Assembly (NCBI GenBank): GCA_910584575.1
Contig: CAJUBG010000004.1
Location: 1-64,000, forward strand
Length of the DNA: 64,000 bases
Direction of reading: 5' to 3'
Source of the DNA: an uncultured Dorea sp.
GTDB taxonomy: Bacteria > Bacillota > Clostridia > Lachnospirales > Lachnospiraceae
Below the pieces are notes generated by a model, which was given only the letters and a program-made list of their open reading frames with translations, was not told the origin of the DNA and did no database searches. The translations under genes were made by a program, and so were the position numbers. This document shows positions 35,274 to 44,621 of the stretch, in pieces. The stretch's first letter is position 1. Each line of letters begins with the position of its first letter.

Positions 35274-36528
35274 CTACATATCTCTCTTTTAAGATGCCTC
35301 TGATATACATTGGTAAAACAGCTAAAACTGTAAACAAAAATGACGGTGTGTATATGACACTTGCTATACAGCTTAAAATAAATACTACAATAAAGGTTGT
35401 GCATATAAATGCTTGTTCTTTACCCGCACATCCCCATCTCCACATTCTATAAAATTGAATAAAACTGCAAATAAGGTAGCTTAAACCAGGCAATCCATAA
35501 CATGACAGTGTATCCCCTACCGTTGTATGTCCCGAATATTTATTTAATCTTGCAAAAGCAAGAACGGAATCTGTCGCTGCCGTCTCCCTATGAAATCCAT
35601 TACCAAATACAAACGTTTGAAAATCTGTACACCAATATTGTATATCCATAATAAACATTTGAAGCCGTAACACAAAAGAATTTCCGGATCCACTTGTCCT
35701 CATTGTATATGAAAATAAATCTGCCAAATTATAAATTCGCTGCTGTATTCTTTCTGAGGATATAAATCCAGCTATCGTCTGTAAAAGCATCTTCCAATTT
35801 ACCAAAAATGCAATAAATATCCCCAACACAACGATCATCAAAAGCATTTTGCTCTTGTTATTAAAATTTTTGCTGAATTTATAGATAAACAACATTACAC
35901 AACCTATAAGCAAAATAATGATAGCCGTTGCTCTCATAAGGCAAAAAAAGGAAAGATATATAAGAACAATGCTCAAAACAAGTTCTTTTTTATTTATTTG
36001 TTTCTTAATATTCCAAAGTATTAAGAAAGTCAATAAAATGAATGTCATTGCCAAAGCATCCGTTGTCGTATAAACATTTATCTTTCCATATGTATCTATT
36101 AATCTTGCCGTATATGATGTCAAGTTTTCAATATCTGGATATCTCCAATAAATATAAAGATTATCAACAGCATTCAAGAAACAAATAATTAATCCTATTT
36201 CTCCAATTCTTTTAGACTCTTGTACACTGAACTGTTGAAAAAATCTCTGTGATAAAAGTAATACAATAGCGATTGTCTCACCTGCATAATTACCAATAGA
36301 CGCTGTAGAATATCCCAACAATCTTAGCCCTATAATATACAACAAATAGATAATAATTATAAATTCTACTTTATTGATATTCCTGAGATATGGAATAATT
36401 GTCACAAACCATATTACTGTCAGAACAGTAAGTATATTCAAATAATATCTATTCATATAAGGGGTCAATCCAAGCATCAATAATAGTATAAAATAATATT
36501 TGGAGATTTGTAATGTCGTTATTTTCAT
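35245..36528 (-). CDS. Wzy-type polymerase (operon 1)
   Basis: A 427-residue membrane protein with about 11 hydrophobic spans and a larger loop around residues 260-345 (including NGFHRETAATDSVLAFARLN, then SGHTTVGD). The topology fits an O-antigen-type polymerase. It overlaps the DUF115-like gene by 29 bp. The call rests on topology and operon position. Confidence 0.8.
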   Translation of the reverse strand: MKITTLQISKYYFILLLMLGLTPYMNRYYLNILTVLTVIWFVTIIPYLRNINKVEFIIIIYLLYIIGLRLLGYSTASIGNYAGETIAIVLLLSQRFFQQFSVQESKRIGEIGLIICFLNAVDNLYIYWRYPDIENLTSYTARLIDTYGKINVYTTTDALAMTFILLTFLILWNIKKQINKKELVLSIVLIYLSFFCLMRATAIIILLIGCVMLFIYKFSKNFNNKSKMLLMIVVLGIFIAFLVNWKMLLQTIAGFISSERIQQRIYNLADLFSYTMRTSGSGNSFVLRLQMFIMDIQYWCTDFQTFVFGNGFHRETAATDSVLAFARLNKYSGHTTVGDTLSCYGLPGLSYLICSFIQFYRMWRWGCAGKEQAFICTTFIVVFILSCIASVIYTPSFLFTVLAVLPMYIRGILKERYVGDEIELYMS

Positions 36529-36534
36529 TGTTTT

Positions 36535-37473
36535 CTATCCCATCATATATTTATATTGCTTTAATAAATACCGTATCACCTTTGAAAATTTCTTTATCTT
36601 TAGCCTTATCTTTACAATTTTCATTTTACTAATCTTTTCTTTTAATGGATTCCTTTGAGATAGAGTCAGATGCCCTCCTCCATTTTCTTTTAAAAATGTC
36701 CCCCAAGAAACAGATGTAACTAATTCAAATGTCTCAGGATACATCCTGGAAAGCATAAGCAATTCTGTCTGATCATCATCTGTCATTCCACAATTAGCCA
36801 GTGCATAGACCGCTGTTTTCATCATCTCCCAGGATTTTCTCCACGCTTCGCTGTTTCCAACTAACAAAGGTCCCATCACATAAACATCCATTGTTCTTAC
36901 AATGTCAAATATCGGCCTTCCATCATCCAACATTTTAGCCGGCAGATAGATCTTATCACCAAAATTATACTTCCATTCAAAATCAAATTCCTCTGCCTTC
37001 GGATAGATTTCCAGACCGTGTCCAAATCCAAAATCAATCCATGCCAGTTGCGAATAGCTATTCAATCCATTTTCAACGGCTGTCTTTAGACACCACATTT
37101 TTAGTGCCATAATATAATTATATTTTGCATTAAAAACCTCTGGTGAATTCGGCTGTAATCTAAAATCATAGTGAACCCTATTACTGCATACATGTTCTAT
37201 TGTTTTATAAAGTTCTTGATCAATATTTAAAATGTCCTCTACAATAATCACCTTGGTTTTTTCCTTATTCCCAAATTTATCCCGTATTTCAAAGATACGC
37301 TTTTTGTATTCCTTAGATTCAACGAAAACAATCAATTCATTTTTTATTCTCGCCCAATGTTCAAAATATGAAAAATACAGTTCATCATTTCTACTAAATT
37401 TTTTCCATTCTTCTCGATTAATATTAAAAAAAGCGCTTACCAATGTAATCTTATTATCATTAGACCTATTCAT
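36535..37473 (-). CDS. HtrL/YibB (WlaTC)-type glycosyltransferase-like protein
   Basis: A 312-residue protein with the HtrL/YibB pattern: ITLVSAFFNINREEW at the start, KMWCLKTAVENG and LAWIDFGFGHG in the middle, and DDDQTELLMLSRMYPETF later. Members occur in LPS and capsule clusters and are thought to be glycosyltransferases. Acceptor and donor are unknown. It lies between Wzy and a GT4 gene. Confidence 0.8.
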   Translation of the reverse strand: MNRSNDNKITLVSAFFNINREEWKKFSRNDELYFSYFEHWARIKNELIVFVESKEYKKRIFEIRDKFGNKEKTKVIIVEDILNIDQELYKTIEHVCSNRVHYDFRLQPNSPEVFNAKYNYIMALKMWCLKTAVENGLNSYSQLAWIDFGFGHGLEIYPKAEEFDFEWKYNFGDKIYLPAKMLDDGRPIFDIVRTMDVYVMGPLLVGNSEAWRKSWEMMKTAVYALANCGMTDDDQTELLMLSRMYPETFELVTSVSWGTFLKENGGGHLTLSQRNPLKEKISKMKIVKIRLKIKKFSKVIRYLLKQYKYMMG

Positions 37474-37491
37474 AAAAAATCCTACTTTCTT

Positions 37492-38616
37492 TTACTGCAG
37501 CAATTTTTCATATAAACCTGCTAAAACCTGCGATGAATTCTTTATATTATATTTACTGTTTTCAATATAATTGAACGTTTGATTTCGTAATTCATTCAGG
37601 TTATATGTATTATATTGCTCATGTATCGTCTCGGCCCATTCTCTGGGAGAACGGTTTAACGATATTTTCTTTATAAAGGAAGTCACCATTACCGCATCAG
37701 GAATTGTATCAGAAATGAAGGTTGGCAGTCCTGCAAACTGAGCCTCTAATGGAGCCAGTCCAAAACCTTCAAAAACACTTGGAAATACAAACAAATCCAT
37801 TGCACACAACAATTGTTCTACATGGTCAGATACGCCATAAAAAATGATATACTTTTCTAAACCTTTTTCTTTAACTATTCTTCTCAATTCTTTCTCATCT
37901 TTTCCGTTTCCAACCAGCAATAAGGTATACCTGTTATCCAATCTTATTAAATGTTCACATATTTCTAATAAAAATTTTTGATTTTTAGGATAATCCAATC
38001 TCCCTACGTTTCCCACAATCACTCTATTATCCCATTTATTTTCAGTCCGCACACGCTCTCTAACACCAATATCAAATTTATATCTATTGTAGTCTATCCC
38101 ATTTGGAATTACTTTTTTATGAATTTTACATCCCGAATACAAATGTTCCAGCGCCTCGTCTGTACACCCCAACACATGACAGCAAATCAATGGCATAAGT
38201 ATCTGAAAAAAGCGATTTTTAATTTTTTCTTTTAAGGAATCCTCTTTTGCCTGATGGCCATGCGCAATAATCTTCTTTACTCCGGCAAGCCTGCAAATGA
38301 CTGCTCTGGGGAAAAATTCAGCAGCATTGTCTACGTGAATATGTGCTATATCATATTTCCCATTTTTCATTGAATGAAAGAAAAAACGATTGCGCTCAAT
38401 TGGATTCATGCTATTCTTTTTATCTTCCCAAAACGACACGACTCTACCCTTTTTGCTCTCAATTTGTTTACGATAGGTATCCTCCATTAATTCAGCCATG
38501 CATAAAAAATCTACGATATAGTCGTCACCTAAATTTTGCGCCAGATTAAAAGCTATTGTTGATCTTCCTCCCCTGCCTACATTAGAAGCGCCAATATAAA
38601 TAATTCTTTTAGACAT
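37492..38616 (-). CDS. Family 4 glycosyltransferase
   Basis: A 374-residue GT-B enzyme. The N-terminal IGASNVGRGGRSTIAFNLAQ is the GT4 glycine-rich loop; the C-terminal half has VGNVGRLDYPKNQ, LLLVGNGKDEKELR and the EX7E-like FPSVFEGFGLAPLEAQ near 290. It probably adds one sugar of the operon 1 repeat. Start chosen at the ATG 38614-38616; an ATG six bases upstream is equally possible and both lack a strong ribosome-binding site. Confidence 0.92.
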   Translation of the reverse strand: MSKRIIYIGASNVGRGGRSTIAFNLAQNLGDDYIVDFLCMAELMEDTYRKQIESKKGRVVSFWEDKKNSMNPIERNRFFFHSMKNGKYDIAHIHVDNAAEFFPRAVICRLAGVKKIIAHGHQAKEDSLKEKIKNRFFQILMPLICCHVLGCTDEALEHLYSGCKIHKKVIPNGIDYNRYKFDIGVRERVRTENKWDNRVIVGNVGRLDYPKNQKFLLEICEHLIRLDNRYTLLLVGNGKDEKELRRIVKEKGLEKYIIFYGVSDHVEQLLCAMDLFVFPSVFEGFGLAPLEAQFAGLPTFISDTIPDAVMVTSFIKKISLNRSPREWAETIHEQYNTYNLNELRNQTFNYIENSKYNIKNSSQVLAGLYEKLLQ

Positions 38617-38623
38617 AATCATT

Positions 38624-39628
38624 TTACCATTCAAATGATGATTTCCTTCCCAAAATCTTGTCAAAACTATCCACTAACATTTTTGAATAAACCTGAAATC
38701 TTTCTTCTGGAATATCATTGTCATTAATACAAATCATCTTACCCTTTTGCTTCTCTATATATGAACAAATATCTTCAATCGGCTCACTGATAAAACCAAA
38801 AGAATTTCCAATCTTAGGGCTTCGTGGATAAAAATTACCTCCAACAATTTGCCATTCTTTAAAAAGCCATTGATTAATATCTAGTTTTTCCCTGAATTTG
38901 TGCTGACAAGTTGCATCAAGGGATTTTTCTTCAAAACTCCATACTTCTGTAAATGTTTTCTTTAAAAATGATGTAGGCAAATGATCCTGTTTAATTCCTG
39001 GAAATCGCGGACAATTGAACAAAACTAAATTTGTCAGATTAAATTTACCATACTTACTGTTAAACCAAAGACTCTTATTCTTTTTGATAACTGTTTTCAT
39101 ATCAAAATGCTTATTAATCACACCTATATTAACGAAAGGTGTAAGAACCCACATTTCATCCTCATCATAGCAATGTGGCGCGAGAATACCGGCATCACAT
39201 GGCTTTCCGTTGACAAAAAAATCCTGTTTCAATGTCTTTTTTATCAAAAACATATCATCATTAAAATATATAAACTTCTCAGACAATTCTGGTATTCTAT
39301 GAAAATTAAGCTCGATTGGATTCGCACTAAAAGTCGGCAAATACTCTCTCGGAATAAAATCTGTATGCCTTACGATATTTAACTTTTCATGCTTCACATT
39401 AAGCCACTTTGGAACATGTCCCCATGTAACAAAATGTATCCTATGTACCCAGGGCGCAAAGGCTTCAATCCCTCTGAACCAATACCTGAAAATATCCAAA
39501 TTTCTGTATCGGCTAACCCTTTCATCTACATTGTCGTTATTTGAATTTGAATATTGTCCTTTTAACTCTAACCATTCAGGATCACTCCCATCAACCCATG
39601 CGACAACAATATCTATATCCGTCTCCAT
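38624..39628 (-). CDS. Stealth-family sugar-phosphate transferase
   Basis: A 334-residue protein with the four Stealth regions in order: IDIVVAWVDGSDPEW near residue 4, NLDIFRYWFRGIEAFAPWVH near 45, the FNDDMFL/KTLKQDFF block near 120 and a late HKFREKL region. Stealth proteins transfer sugar-1-phosphates to make phosphodiester-linked capsules. This suggests that the operon 1 polymer contains phosphodiester links. ATG 39626-39628 follows GGAGAACCG. Confidence 0.9.
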   Translation of the reverse strand: METDIDIVVAWVDGSDPEWLELKGQYSNSNNDNVDERVSRYRNLDIFRYWFRGIEAFAPWVHRIHFVTWGHVPKWLNVKHEKLNIVRHTDFIPREYLPTFSANPIELNFHRIPELSEKFIYFNDDMFLIKKTLKQDFFVNGKPCDAGILAPHCYDEDEMWVLTPFVNIGVINKHFDMKTVIKKNKSLWFNSKYGKFNLTNLVLFNCPRFPGIKQDHLPTSFLKKTFTEVWSFEEKSLDATCQHKFREKLDINQWLFKEWQIVGGNFYPRSPKIGNSFGFISEPIEDICSYIEKQKGKMICINDNDIPEERFQVYSKMLVDSFDKILGRKSSFEW

Positions 39629-39654
39629 TTCACGGTTCTCCAATCTAACTTTAT

Positions 39655-40512
39655 TTACAATCCATACTGTGGATAAATATCCTTGTGTTCTCTCATCCAA
39701 TCGGCAAGTTCTTTAACCATTACCTTATAATCAGGAATTTCATAATCAAATCCTTCATATTGGGTTCTAACCAGCGATTTATCAGCCACAAATTTATCCA
39801 CCGGTATGATTTCTATCGGCTCTTTTCTAATATGCTCATTAAAAAGTCTCAAAAGCTCGTACTTGCTAATGGATACTTTTGGAACTGTATGATACAAACC
39901 ATATGCCCTTCTTTTTGCAGCTTCCTCCATAGTCTTTGCCAACTGAAGCGTTGTCTGTCCGGTCCAAATCGCGCCGGCAAATCCATGAACCATTCCTGTC
40001 TGCTTCATAAACCAATTAAGAAGCCCTATACCACTTTCTTTGATGTCCGGACCGACAATCGAAGTGCGTAACGTTATGTTCTTCCCATCAACCAACTCCC
40101 CAATTGCTTTTGACCTATCATAAAAGAGCGTTCCATCCGGTACAGAATCTTCTGTATAACCTCCGGTTTTTCCGGAAAACACACAATCTGTACTCATCTG
40201 AATCACTTGAATGTCTGTTCCTTCTGTTACTTTTGCCAAGTAATGCGGCAGATATCCATTCAGCAAAACCGCTTTGGCGTGGTTACACTCGGCAAACTGA
40301 TTCAAAACTCCTACACAATTAATGACCGAGTCATATTTTCCCTCAAGAACTCTTTTTTTCAACAATTCAAAATCAGCGGCATCGCCGATAATTGTTTTAA
40401 CAAATTTAGACTTTTCTCTGGCATATCCTATTACATCATGACCTTTTTCTTTTAAATATATGGATATCATATGGCCTGCCATTCCATTGCAGCCAACAAT
40501 CAAAAATTTCAT
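39655..40512 (-). CDS. RmlD/WbjC-like NDP-sugar reductase
   Basis: A 285-residue SDR of the dTDP-4-dehydrorhamnose reductase type. It has FLIVGCNGMAGHMISIYL, the STDCVFSG motif and a YDRSKAIGE catalytic lysine segment near 130. Next to a WbjB/CapE-like dehydratase it resembles the WbjC/CapF step (reduction/epimerisation of the 4-keto sugar) more than rhamnose synthesis, as no rmlABC genes are here. Its start overlaps the GT4 stop (TAATG). Confidence 0.82.
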   Translation of the reverse strand: MKFLIVGCNGMAGHMISIYLKEKGHDVIGYAREKSKFVKTIIGDAADFELLKKRVLEGKYDSVINCVGVLNQFAECNHAKAVLLNGYLPHYLAKVTEGTDIQVIQMSTDCVFSGKTGGYTEDSVPDGTLFYDRSKAIGELVDGKNITLRTSIVGPDIKESGIGLLNWFMKQTGMVHGFAGAIWTGQTTLQLAKTMEEAAKRRAYGLYHTVPKVSISKYELLRLFNEHIRKEPIEIIPVDKFVADKSLVRTQYEGFDYEIPDYKVMVKELADWMREHKDIYPQYGL

Positions 40513-41726
40513 TATTTTTTCCTTCCCAGTTCTTTTGCAATATCAACATATTTATATGCGTTATTATCACTAGAAAATAGTTGACTGCCTATATGATAGG
40601 CATTACTCTCTAATCGCTTTAACTGATTTTGATTTTTTGAAATATACACCAACCAATTCGCTGCTTCCTGATATTTATGATAATTAATACATTTTCCAAT
40701 CTCCTTTTCATTTACAAACTTGGAAAAATGAGACTGCTTTTCTGTCATACATAAAAAAGTTTTGCCACATGACATAACAAGCGATAATTTGCTTGGATAT
40801 GAATATTTAATTACATTTTTACTTAGTGTAACTATTTCTAAATCGCATGCACTATAAACATCTGCAATCATATTCAAATTTTGCCATGGGAAAAATTTTA
40901 TATTATTTAATCCTTTCATTTTAACAGCATGTTTGAAGTCTTTTTCAAACGCACCTGAACCTATCATATGAAATTCTATATGGTCTTCTTCTCTCAGCCT
41001 GATTGCAATCTCTATGATTGCTTTATAATCAAATGTATAACCAAAATTACCTGCATATTGAATTATAAATTTGTCTCTATTAATAGAATACTTTTCTATA
41101 AACCGATTCACTGTATTTTCTATTTTTTTTACACAAGACGAATCATACCAATTCCTTATCAAAACCAATTTTCTGCCAGGTATCCCTTTATTAAGAAAAG
41201 TATTTAACATATCTTCGGAAATTACCACAATTTTATTGCTCACTCTATAAACATACTTTTGCATTAAGTTTAAGAGCTGTATAATAAATTTATTTGAGAT
41301 AGCTCCAACATCCCTGTCACCATCAGGAAAAACATCAAATGTATTATAGATTATCGGTTTTTTCATTATCATATTTGCCAGGAAAACTGTATAAAAGACT
41401 GTATATGTAGATTGAATCAGTATGACATCTGTTTCTCTTTTCATATTTATAAACAGCGGTATGCATTTTAACGAATATCTTATTCCATCTATATACCTAC
41501 CTAAAAAATTACGTTTACTGACATTTTTACGTTTTATCACAGTATAACTAAATCGGTGATTCTTCTTTAATTGCTTTGGTATATCTCTATGTAAACCTTT
41601 TGAATGACTTGTAACCAAGTGAACCTCAAATCCATTCTTTAAATATTCCTCCATCGTTTTTAAAGCTAAATGGTTCGTTCCATTATCTGTATCAAATCCC
41701 TCAAAAAGCACATACATTATTTTCAT
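40512..41726 (-). CDS. Family 4 glycosyltransferase (second in operon 1)
   Basis: A 404-residue GT-B enzyme with an N-terminal acceptor domain (MYVLFEGFDTDNGTNHLALK) and a C-terminal donor domain (IIQYAGNFGYTFDYKAI, FHMIGSGAFEKDF). It lies between the WbjB-like and WbjC-like genes, so it may transfer the 6-deoxy-amino sugar they make; this is inference from order. Confidence 0.9.
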   Translation of the reverse strand: MKIMYVLFEGFDTDNGTNHLALKTMEEYLKNGFEVHLVTSHSKGLHRDIPKQLKKNHRFSYTVIKRKNVSKRNFLGRYIDGIRYSLKCIPLFINMKRETDVILIQSTYTVFYTVFLANMIMKKPIIYNTFDVFPDGDRDVGAISNKFIIQLLNLMQKYVYRVSNKIVVISEDMLNTFLNKGIPGRKLVLIRNWYDSSCVKKIENTVNRFIEKYSINRDKFIIQYAGNFGYTFDYKAIIEIAIRLREEDHIEFHMIGSGAFEKDFKHAVKMKGLNNIKFFPWQNLNMIADVYSACDLEIVTLSKNVIKYSYPSKLSLVMSCGKTFLCMTEKQSHFSKFVNEKEIGKCINYHKYQEAANWLVYISKNQNQLKRLESNAYHIGSQLFSSDNNAYKYVDIAKELGRKK

Positions 41727-41737
41727 ACTTATTCCTC

Positions 41738-42772
41738 TTACAATTCCAATTCCGCTTTTATATAATCCGTTGTTTTCAACTTTTCTATGATTTGCTCAAC
41801 CGTCAATATTGTTGTGTTTTGACTCGTGTAATCGGTCATTTCAACATTGAGACGCGCACCGTCTATCAAAAATTTGTCATAGTTCAAATCGCGATTATCT
41901 GCTTTTACCCTATAATAACCGCCCATATCAACCGCCCGATGTGCTTCTTCTTTTGTCATTAATGTTTCGTATACTTTCTCGCCATGTCTTGAACCTATAA
42001 TATTCGTTCCTGTATTTCCAAACAGCTTCTGAACTGCTTTCGCCAAATCTCCTATGGTTGAAGCATCTGCCTTCTGTATAAATAAATCTCCTGGTTCTGC
42101 ATTATGAAAAGCAAATTTTACAAGTTCAACAGCTTCATCTAAGTTCATTAAGAATCGGCTCATTCCAGGGTCTGTGATTGTAACAGGATTGCCTGCTTTG
42201 ATTTGCTCAACGAAAAGCGGGATAACAGAGCCCCGCGAACACATAACATTGCCATATCTTGTACAGCAAATCACTGTCTTCCCCTGCTCGCCAGCTACCC
42301 GTGCATTAGCAAAAATAATATGCTCCATCATGGCTTTAGAAATACCCATTGCATTAATTGGATATGCAGCTTTATCGGTTGACAGACAAACCACTCTCTT
42401 AACCTCTGCCTCTATTGCAGCATGTAGAACATTGTCAGTACCTTCAATATTTGTCTTCACTGCCTGCATCGGAAAAAATTCACAGGAGGGGACTTGCTTT
42501 AACGCTGCCGCATGGAATATAAAATCAACACCAGGCATTGCATCTCTCACTGACTGTATATCCCTTACATCCCCAACATAAAATTTTACTTTTTCAGCAA
42601 ATTGGGGATATCTGACTTGAATATCGTGCCTCATATCATCCTGTTTCTTTTCATCTCGCGAAAAAATCCGAATCTGTCCAATATCTGATGTCAAAAAATG
42701 TTTTAATACTGTATTCCCAAAAGAGCCTGTCCCGCCTGTAATCATCAAAGTTTTCCCATTAAATTCGGACAT
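41738..42772 (-). CDS. UDP-GlcNAc 4,6-dehydratase (WbjB/CapE-like)
   Basis: A 344-residue extended SDR. It has MITGGTGSFGNTVLKHFL, FHAAALKQVPSCEFFP and the CapE-type catalytic segment STDKAAYPINAMGISKAMM near 125, where Met replaces the usual SDR tyrosine. It starts the route from UDP-GlcNAc to 2-acetamido-2,6-dideoxy-L-hexoses such as L-FucNAc. The WbjC-like gene is close by, but the WbjD-type 2-epimerase needed for L-FucNAc is not in the window. Confidence 0.92.
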   Translation of the reverse strand: MSEFNGKTLMITGGTGSFGNTVLKHFLTSDIGQIRIFSRDEKKQDDMRHDIQVRYPQFAEKVKFYVGDVRDIQSVRDAMPGVDFIFHAAALKQVPSCEFFPMQAVKTNIEGTDNVLHAAIEAEVKRVVCLSTDKAAYPINAMGISKAMMEHIIFANARVAGEQGKTVICCTRYGNVMCSRGSVIPLFVEQIKAGNPVTITDPGMSRFLMNLDEAVELVKFAFHNAEPGDLFIQKADASTIGDLAKAVQKLFGNTGTNIIGSRHGEKVYETLMTKEEAHRAVDMGGYYRVKADNRDLNYDKFLIDGARLNVEMTDYTSQNTTILTVEQIIEKLKTTDYIKAELEL

Positions 42773-42777
42773 TCCAT

Positions 42778-43650
42778 CTATCCTCCATATTTAGCTATTC
42801 TTTTAATTGCCGTTTCATAAGAAACAACTCTATATGTGCCATTAAAATATTGTGATGTCTTTTTTCTATATGCAGCATTTCCAAAAACTTTATTGAACAG
42901 ATATACTTTTCGGGAAAATAAAAAAATAATTGGATTAAATAATTTTGTCAGTAATATATTTTTTCCGTATGCAACGGATATATCTTTTACTAATTTGGAT
43001 GTACAAATATACTTTTCATCCTGAGGCATATAAATTCCTCTTTTGTTATTTAAAACAATTAAATAAATTAACTCACATAAATTATCCACATAAATCATAC
43101 TCTGTTTATTTTCTATATTAGGGAATACTGGCATCGTTTTTGCAAACCTTACAAGTCTGGGAAAATTATCTCTGGCATTCTCTCCATAAATCAAAGGCGC
43201 TCTTATGATTGCTGTTCCAAAACTCTCACTTTCTAGTTTTAAAAGCCCTTTTTCTGCTTCAAGTTTACTTTCTCCGTAAACATTCATCGGTTTGGGAACC
43301 GTCTTATCATCTATATATTTTTCATCCCCAATACGGCTCATATTTCCATATATAATCGTCGAACTCATATGAATAAATAATTTAACTCCTTCCTGTTTTG
43401 CCTTTTTGGCAATTTCTATTGGAAGTTTGGCATTGATTGCCATATATGCTTCAGGTGTTCCATGTTTTGAGTCAGCATGACATAATCCGGAAACGTTATA
43501 GACTGCATCATATCCTGAAAAATCCACTTTTCTCCATTCATTATTTCGTGAAGTAATCAGATTAACAATATCCTCTCTATGTTCTCTTAAGAAATAATTC
43601 TTTAGAGATGTACCGACATAACTATTTTTTCCTACAACCAAAATCTTCAT
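42778..43650 (-). CDS. NAD-dependent sugar epimerase/reductase (operon 1)
   Basis: A 290-residue SDR with ILVVGKNSYVGTSLKNYFL, FIHMSSTIIYG and YGESKLEAEKG near 125 (catalytic Tyr/Lys). Substrate unclear. The ATG at 43648-43650 overlaps the stop of the upstream gene by four bases (ATGA). It resembles the WecA-linked or QuiNAc-type reductases by size, but I cannot assign it. Confidence 0.85.
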   Translation of the reverse strand: MKILVVGKNSYVGTSLKNYFLREHREDIVNLITSRNNEWRKVDFSGYDAVYNVSGLCHADSKHGTPEAYMAINAKLPIEIAKKAKQEGVKLFIHMSSTIIYGNMSRIGDEKYIDDKTVPKPMNVYGESKLEAEKGLLKLESESFGTAIIRAPLIYGENARDNFPRLVRFAKTMPVFPNIENKQSMIYVDNLCELIYLIVLNNKRGIYMPQDEKYICTSKLVKDISVAYGKNILLTKLFNPIIFLFSRKVYLFNKVFGNAAYRKKTSQYFNGTYRVVSYETAIKRIAKYGG

Positions 43651-44609
43651 CTCATCTTTTCCTTTATATAACACAATTCCTCTTTCCCATATCTCTGGTC
43701 AATCGTTACCGGAATCACATATCTTGATAACCAATACTCAAAACTATCCTTTGGCATCTCATTTTGCAAATAACTCCACCAATGTCCCTGGAAATGTTTT
43801 GCCTCTTGCAATTTACATAAAAGAGAGTCATCTTCAACTACAATTGGATATATCATCGGGACACATGAAGCATCGTAATATTGCATTGCATTTATCCTGT
43901 TAATATCATCAAATAATTCTGAAGCAATAAAAAAATTTTCCCTTCTTTTTTTCTTAATAAACTCATAATCTACGCCATCGAGAATCGTATTTGTAAGTGC
44001 TGACATTTTCATGCAATCCTCGGTATCAATTCTATACTCATTTTTTCTTCTGCTGCTATATGCTTTTCCTTCACACCCATATTCAATTCTCTGTAACAGA
44101 AACAATGCTGTATCCGATGAATAACATTGAGCATACTCATCAATGTACTTACTTACATTTTCACCTATTACATATGCGCCATCCGGAACGCCTACAAATT
44201 TTCTGCAAGAATATATATTCATACAGCCCTTAATCGGCTCTGCAAAAAAAGCCTGAGCATTGTCTATTATCACATGTTTATATTGCTCTGATAGATATCT
44301 CATTCTTGAACAGGACATAACTCCATAGTAGTTCACAAGTAACACCGCTTCTCCAGATTTAGGTTCTAAATCTAAAGGCGTAAAAGAAGCGTCAATATGA
44401 TAATATTTTATCTGAACATTATGTTTATATAAAAAATCCCGAACTGTATCACATTGGTAATAAGGAATCCATATTGCACTGCAATTCAAAACTCTAAATG
44501 CATGCCATATTGCAGCCCGTCCGGTATTTAGTCTGGCAATATGCTCTGTCTGCTTGTAATACTCCCTGCCTCTTTCAAATTGTAATTCTATAAAACTTCC
44601 AATTTCCAT
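43647..44609 (-). CDS. DegT-like PLP enzyme (operon 1)
   Basis: A 320-residue protein that looks like a shortened DegT/DnrJ aminotransferase. The Asp strand is VIIDNAQAFF near residue 115, and the likely PLP lysine is in YSCRKFVGVPDGAYV near 137. It has the family fold hints but not the usual N-terminal FxxP start, so it is divergent. It may transaminate a sugar. It lies between ATP-grasp and epimerase genes, as in operon 2. Confidence 0.72.
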   Translation of the reverse strand: MEIGSFIELQFERGREYYKQTEHIARLNTGRAAIWHAFRVLNCSAIWIPYYQCDTVRDFLYKHNVQIKYYHIDASFTPLDLEPKSGEAVLLVNYYGVMSCSRMRYLSEQYKHVIIDNAQAFFAEPIKGCMNIYSCRKFVGVPDGAYVIGENVSKYIDEYAQCYSSDTALFLLQRIEYGCEGKAYSSRRKNEYRIDTEDCMKMSALTNTILDGVDYEFIKKKRRENFFIASELFDDINRINAMQYYDASCVPMIYPIVVEDDSLLCKLQEAKHFQGHWWSYLQNEMPKDSFEYWLSRYVIPVTIDQRYGKEELCYIKEKMR

Positions 44610-44621
44610 TATTACACCTGC

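Noticed and set aside
39655..40512. Rhamnose synthesis gene rmlD
   Set aside because: The RmlD-like fold is clear, but rmlA, rmlB and rmlC are absent and a WbjB/CapE-like gene is adjacent.
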